From contig NC_054707.1 of NCBI RefSeq assembly GCF_016097555.1, forward strand, positions 50,760,052 to 50,824,051: 64,000 nucleotides of DNA. The letters are read 5' to 3'. The DNA comes from Gigantopelta aegis. Lineage: Eukaryota > Mollusca > Gastropoda > Neomphalida > Peltospiridae. The notes beneath the pieces are model-generated. The model searched no databases. It was not told the origin of the DNA and was given only the letters and a program-made list of their open reading frames with translations. Position numbers and translations under genes: made by a program. Below, one piece after another: positions 58,006-64,000 of the stretch (the first letter of the stretch is position 1; each line of letters starts with the position of its first letter).

Positions 58006-60890
58006 ACCTGTGACAGTCTAGGGTTGATAACCCCTTCTCACTATAATTTATGGAAGTCACAGAAGAATAACGAATAATGATTGGCTGATGGCAACGATGG
58101 TCTCCATAACTTTGGGGAAAGGGACATGTGACCGCCGTCTCTTGTTCGCAGACAACTAATAGAAAAGCAAGTGTGGTAGAGATCGCCGAAAAGACCTGAC
58201 CAGGTCCAGATGCATTGACGATGAACCAGTCTATGAAGGAAAATAATGAAACAATGCTGATAAGCGATCGATTTGAAAAGCAGCAACGTGACAAGAAAAG
58301 GATGGCCCTTTCTCTTCAAAGTGAAGAGGCTCGGAAAACACTGAGGAAGAACGTGGCAACATCATTTGAGAATGTGGCTACTCAAAATGATCTCACAGAA
58401 GTTAAATAAATAGGGCATCAACATTGCGCCGTGGATCGGGAGACAGATAGAGAAGAATTAGTGGACGTCTCAGGAAGTTAACCATGGAGAGAGACAAATG
58501 GTAAAGACAGTGTGCCAACGCTTCACATCCATGGCGACACCAAGGTAACAAGCAATGGTTGGGCTAGCTCTGCAACTTGCCAAATTCGCCAATTGCGAAT
58601 TTTAAGAACAATTGGCAATTTTTTTTTAATTAACTTGGTAAAATAAAATAAAATTAATTTGGCAAGAAAAAAGGCATAATAAATGATATTTTGATGGAAA
58701 ATAGCCACCAAAGGAGAAGGTTCAGGTGATCTTTCTTCGATTTCTGCACGGAATGTATGTGACCGAGTTCGCCATCTCCACTTTGTCATTTCTGGGAGAC
58801 ACCGAACCATCAACCACGTACCTGCCCATCGAGTGGACAATACAGACTATTGCTGAACTCCCAAAGATTCAGTTAATCACAACAGAAGATAAATGCAAAG
58901 AGTTTGAAGAAGTCACTTGGAGAGAGTGCATAGTGTCACAGTTTGGTTAAATCACTTGGAGAGGGTGCATAGAATCACACTTTTGTGAAGTCACTTGGGA
59001 GACATAGTTTTGTGAAGTCATTTGGAGAGGGTGCCAAGTTACAATTTGGAGAAGTCACTTGGGGAAGGTGCATAAAGTCAATTTGGTGAAGTCACCTGGA
59101 GAGGGTGCATAGAATCACACTTTTGTGAAGTCACTTGGAGAGGGTGCATAGAATCACAGTTTTTTTAAGTCATTTGGAGAGGGTGCCAAGTTACAGTTTG
59201 GAGAAGTCACTTGGGGAGGGTGCATAGAGTCAGTTTGGTGAAGTCACCTGGAGAGGGTGCATACAGTCAGTTTGGTGAAGTCACTGGAGAAGGTGCATAG
59301 AGTCACAGTTTGGTGTCATCAACATTGGCAAACCGTGAGTGCCACCGTTTTGGGGGGCTATCGATTTAGGGTTAGATTACTCCCTCTAGGATACAACCTG
59401 GAGGTAGCAGGATCTCTTGGTTAAGGAGTTAACTAATAACGCTGAGTATGCCCACAGTGCCAATTGTGGCTGGTTGTCTTTGGGGTAGATAGGAGCTGCG
59501 GTCCTCTGGCGACCAATCTCCTTCTCCTCCACATGTTTTGCCCTCCCACTGAGGTAACATAGTCTAAAAGTGGTAATTAAATTAAGGGTATAATTTTTAA
59601 AATGTTGATAAATGTGTAATCTAAATTTTTCTTTCAAATCTAACCCATATGCTTTTAGCGAAATATTTTTTGTGGTGTATAGACGGGGTTCACTTTGAGG
59701 TACAGTTAATTGGCAGTGTTGCTGCCCTGCCCTAATTCAGTGTGATACAAAAATAATAAAATAAAATCTTGCTTTCCAGGGCTCGAATTTAACAGTGGCA
59801 ACAGATAAAAATTACTGCCGTCGGTAAAGCTCCTCACTGACGCCAAAATGTATTAACGTGTATGAACATTATCTGCCAGTATCTAACATGGACGTTTGGT
59901 TCCTTGTGGGAGTTAATGGGCGTTTAAGTTAGTACCACGCGATGGAACTATATTTAGTCATGCGCATACTCTGTGTTGCTGTATAATATACGTTCTCACT
60001 GCATTTTGCTTCCTCGCTTTCGTGTTATGCCACCCCTTTTCACGTTTGGCAGCCCCATTTGTTTTTCTGCGCCTCTCTTTATTTTTCGGCATCCTGTTAT
60101 AATTTACAGCACTCAACTCCGCTAATTCAAGATGCAAACTTTCATTCACAATGTAAAACATCGATCAGTCTATACACTGGACATCAAAGGAAACAAGCCG
60201 CATTGTGTACGAAAGCACAACTGACGAAAAACTTCAGTAGCTTACGGCATTTACCATAACGTAATTTAACACAAATTTTTTTTAACAGCTTCTGTTGTGT
60301 CCCATACCAGTATCCATTTGTATGTTTGATACACTCAATAACAGTTATATTTTATTTTAGCAATGAAAACAATTTTTTATCGTTTCGGCAATCTCGTATT
60401 GAAAAAATTACTTATTTGGCGCTAAATTTATCACGTGATCAGAACGGTCATTCTGTCTTTTGTGTCCACTAACTCGTGTCCGATATTTTAACCTCAACTG
60501 CAGATTTAATTGGTTGTAACTGATGATTTTTACTTACTGTCATTTGTTTATTCAGCAATTCCTTATAATATATTAGAAACGTTTAATTTTTTGTTTTGTT
60601 TGTTAATATAATTGTTTTGTTTTTGTTTTGTTTTTTTGGGGGGAGGGAGGGATATCAGCGCTTATAAAAACGAAAGTGTAATGTTCATTATTAAAATCAT
60701 TTATCTTGGGTGCCAAATAATATATACACCGGCCACCTTTACAATAACTAAACTACTTTTTATCAGCTGGCAATATCAATGCGATCAATTCACTCGATCA
60801 AGATGGAAATAAAAAGAACAGAAAAATGTTATCCCACAGTACGGGATCGTTTAAAAAAATTCTTTATTATTTTTCAGATATCTTAAAATG
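58006..60890. repeat. Tandem segmental duplication, unit 1
   Basis: A 2,885-bp unit beginning ACCTGTGACAGTCTAGGG and ending TTCAGATATCTTAAAATG, immediately followed by unit 2. It holds a 64-codon plus-strand frame (58215-58409, containing KQQRDKKRMALSLQSEEARK), a 74-codon one (58726-58950), a CACTTGGAGAGGGTGCATAG array (58905-59320) and a basic minus-strand frame (59958-60161, MPKNKERRRKTNGAAKREKG). None matches a family I know. No terminal inverted repeats. Confidence 0.95.
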
Positions 60891-63640
60891 ACCTGTGACA
60901 GTCTAGGGTTGATAACCCCTTCTCACAATAATTTATGGAAGTCACAGAAGAATAATGAACAATGATTGGCTGATGGCGACTATAGTCTCCATAATTTTGG
61001 GGAAAGGGACATGTGACCGCCGTCTCTTGTTCGCAGACAACTAATAGAAAAGCAAGTGTGGTGGAGATCGCCGAAAAGACCTGACCAGGTCCAGATGCAT
61101 TGACGATGAACCAGTCTATGAAGGAAAATAATGAAACAATGCTGATAAGCGATCGATTTGAAAAGCAGCAACGTGACAAGAAAAGGATGGCCCTTTCTCT
61201 TCAAAGTGAAGAGGCTCGGAAAACACTGAGGAAGAACGTGGCAACATCATTTGAGAATGTGGCTACTCAAAATGATCTCACAGAAGTTAAATAAATAGGG
61301 CATCAACATTGCGCCGTGGATCGGGAGACAGATAGAGAAGAATTAGTGGACGTCTCAGGAAGTTAACCATGGAGAGAGACAAATGGTAAAGACAGTGTGC
61401 CAACGCTTCACATCCATGGCGACACCAAGGTAACAAGCAATGGTTGGGCTAGCTCTGCAACTTGCCAAATTCGCCAATTGCGAATTTTAAGAACAATTGG
61501 CAATTTTTTTTAAATTAACTTGGTAAAATAAAATAAAATTAATTTGGCAAGAAAAAAGGCATAATAAATGATATTTTGATGGAAAATAGCCACCAAAGGA
61601 GAAGGTTCAGGTGATCTTTCTTCGATTTCTGCACGGAATGTATGTGACCGAGTTCGCCATCTCCACTTTGTCATTTCTGGGAGACACCGAAACATCAACC
61701 ACGTACCTGCCCATCTATTGGACAATACAGACTATTGCTGAACTCCCAAAGATTCAGTTAATCACAACAGAAGATAAATGCAAAGAGTTTGAAGAAGTCA
61801 CTTGGAGAGTGTGCATAGAGTCACAGTTTGGTTAAATCACTTGGAGAGGGTGCATAGAATCACACTTTTGTGAAGTCACTTGGGAGACATAGAATCACAG
61901 TTTTGTGAAGTCATTTGGAGAGGGTGCCAAGTTACAATTTGCAGAAGTCACGTGGGGAAGGTGCATAGAGTCAGTTTGGTGAAGTCACTTGGAGAGGGTG
62001 CATACAGTCAGTTTGGTGAAGTGACTGGAGAGGGTGCATAGAGTCACAGTTTGGTGTCATCAACATCGGCAAACCTTGAGTGCCACCGTTTTTGGGTGGC
62101 TATCGATTTAGGGTTAGATTACTCCCTCTAGGATATAACCTGGAGGTAGCAGGATCTCTTGGTTAAGGAGTTAACTAATAACGCTGAGTATGCCCATAGT
62201 GCCAATTGTGGCTGGTTGTCTTTGGGGTAGATGGGATCTGCGGTCCTCTGGCGACCAATCTCCTTCTCCTCCACATGTTTTGCCCTCCCACTGAGGTAAC
62301 ATAGTCTAAAAGTGGTAATTAAATTAAGGGTATAATTTTTAAAATGTTGATAAATGTGTAATCTGAAATTTTTCTTTCAAATCTAACCCATATGCTTTTA
62401 GCGAAATATTTTTTGGGGTGGATAGACGGGGTTCACTTTGGGGTACAGTTAATTGGCAGTGTTGCTGCCCTGCCCTAATTCAGTGTGATACAAAAATAAT
62501 AAAATAAAATCTTGCTTTCCAGGGCTCGAATTTAACGGTGGCAACAGATAAAAATTACTGCCGTCGGTAAAGCTCCTCACCGACGCCAAAATGTATTAAC
62601 GTGTATGAACATTATCTGCCAGTATCTAACATGGACGTTTGGTTCCTTGTGGGAGTTAATGGGCGTTTAAGTTAGTACCACGCGATGGAACTATATTTAG
62701 TCATGCGCATACTCTGTGTTGCTGTATAATATACGTTCTCACTGCATTTTGCCTCCTCGCTTTCGTGTTATGCCACCCCTTTTCACGTTTGGCAGCCCCA
62801 TTTGTTTTTCTGCGCCTCTCTTTATTTTTCGGCATCCTGTTATAATTTACAGCACTCAGCTCCGCTATTTCAAGATGCAAACTTTTATTCACAATGTAAA
62901 ACATCGATCAGTCTATACACTGGACATCAAAGGAAACAAGCCGCATTGTGTACGAAAGCACAACTGACGAAAAACTTCAGTAGCTTACGGCATTTACCAT
63001 AACGTAATTTAACACAAATTTTTTTTAACAGCTTCTGTTGTGTCCCATACCAGTATCCATTTGTATGTTTGATACACTCAATAACAGTTATATTTTATTT
63101 TAGCAATGAAAACATTTAATTTTTATCGTTTCGGCAATCTCGTATTGAAAAAATTACTTATTTGGCGCTAAATTTATCACGTGATCAGAACGGTCATTCT
63201 GTCTTTTGTGTCCACTAACTCGTGTCCGATATTTTAACCTCAACTGCAGATTTAATTGGTTGTAACTGATGATTTTTACTTACTGTCATTTGTTTATTCA
63301 GCAATTCCTTATAATATATTAGAAACGTTTAATTTTTTGTTTTGTTTGTTAATATAATTGTTGTTTTTTGTTTGTTTGTTTTTTTTTGGGGGGGGGGGGG
63401 GGGATATCAGCGCTTATAAAAACGAAAGTGTAATGTTCATTATTAAAATCATTTATCTTGGGTGCCAAATAATATATACACCGGCCACCTTTACAATAAC
63501 GAAACTACTTTTTATCAGCTGGCAATATCAATGCGTTCAATTCACTCGATCAAGATGGAAATAAAAAGAACAGAAAAATGTTATCCCACAGTAGGGGATC
63601 GTTTAAAAAATTTCTTTATTATTTTTCAGATATCTTAAAA
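60891..63640. repeat. Tandem segmental duplication, unit 2
   Basis: A near-identical copy of 58006-60890. The 64-codon frame is base-for-base identical (61100-61294). The unit is about 140 bp shorter, mainly because the CACTTGGAGAGGGTGCATAG array (61790-62060) has fewer copies. Single-base differences are few, so the event is recent. Confidence 0.95.
63389..63402. repeat. Poly-G tract after poly-T
   Basis: TTTTTTTTGGGGGGGG...; in unit 1 the matching place (60640) reads GGGGGGAGGGAGGG, so the run has expanded or been homogenised. Confidence 0.9.
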
Positions 63641-63869
63641 TCTTTATTAAAATAATATAAAAAATTTGATCGGTTTAGCATAACGAATACCCGTGAATGT
63701 CACACTGACATTCTGTTTTAACTGAACTACGTTTTAAGTAACAGTGCACAAAAAATAAGGCAGCTTGTACATCGTACCAACTTTTCAATACCAGATACTG
63801 AGTGGCAAAATAAGGGATAAGTATTTCTACAAAGTCGAGCAACATGCAATGATATACGGTAACCAAACG

Positions 63870-63950
63870 TGGTTGTTGGTGGGGTGGGTGGGGTTTTTTT
63901 CAGGGTGGTGGGGGTGGGGGGTGGTGGTGGTGGTGGTGGGTCTTTCTTTT
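63870..63950 (+). repeat. G-rich GGTGG tract
   Basis: TGGTGGGGTGGGTGGGG, then GGTGGTGGGGGTGGGGGG and repeated GGT. It meets the four G-run pattern of a potential G-quadruplex on the plus strand. Confidence 0.85.
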
Positions 63951-64000
63951 TTCTTTTGTTTTCTGCTTTATTTAAATGATGGGGTGGAGTGGGGGGATGC

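Noticed and set aside
57941-58294. 117- and 98-codon minus-strand frames repeated in both duplicated units
   Set aside because: They are antisense to the plus-strand 64-codon frame and show no family features.
59958-60161. Basic 67-codon frame (also 62701-62904) as a nuclear protein
   Set aside because: Lys/Arg-rich but short, no domain, and present only as duplicated DNA; left as unexplained.
1-64000. Retroviral, LTR or Polinton fossils
   Set aside because: No paired long terminal repeats, and no protease, reverse transcriptase, integrase, capsid or envelope motifs were recognised in the translated frames.

Overview
The window looks like nuclear DNA of an animal, most probably a marine mollusc and perhaps a gastropod. 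It is AT-rich and intron-rich, with GT-AG introns, many microsatellites, and over 20 copies of tRNA-derived SINEs whose tails read TTTAACGACGCACTCAACAC or GTTTAACGACACCACTAGAG. I associate such repeats with molluscan genomes, but I could not run a database search, so the species is not determined.

Layout, left to right. 1-2,010 is a 63-bp minisatellite organised into an 811-bp higher-order repeat. It lies next to the last visible exon of a minus-strand PXMP4 (peroxisomal membrane protein 4) gene, whose three visible exons sit at 2,451-2,649, 7,296-7,358 and 10,155-10,249. The gene runs off the left edge. 8.8-10.0 kb is a cluster of foldback DNA and a MITE. 11.6-13.6 kb is a graveyard of LINE ORF1 and SINE pieces. 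14,784-16,065 (+) is the main coding exon of a galactose-3-O-sulfotransferase (Gal3ST-like) enzyme. 19,584-22,903 (-) holds four consistently phased exons of a candidate small secreted protein with eight cysteines and no recognised name. 23-34 kb has no gene I can support and carries repeats and MITEs. 34,651-57,111 (-) is a TTLL4-like tubulin polyglutamylase, assembled here from 15 coding exons into a 1,101-residue protein. Its reading frame stays open for 54 codons past the UGA stop. 58,006-63,640 is a recent head-to-tail duplication of a roughly 2.8-kb unit. The window ends in a G-rich tract.

The genes do not form a functional cluster: a peroxisomal membrane protein, a Golgi carbohydrate sulfotransferase, a possible secreted cysteine-rich protein and a cilium/microtubule-modifying enzyme. 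The splice models were built by hand from homology remembered for human PXMP4 and TTLL4, GT-AG sites and phase agreement. All phases agree, which supports the models, but transcripts would be needed to confirm them. I saw no retroviral, LTR or Polinton fossils and no CRISPR array.
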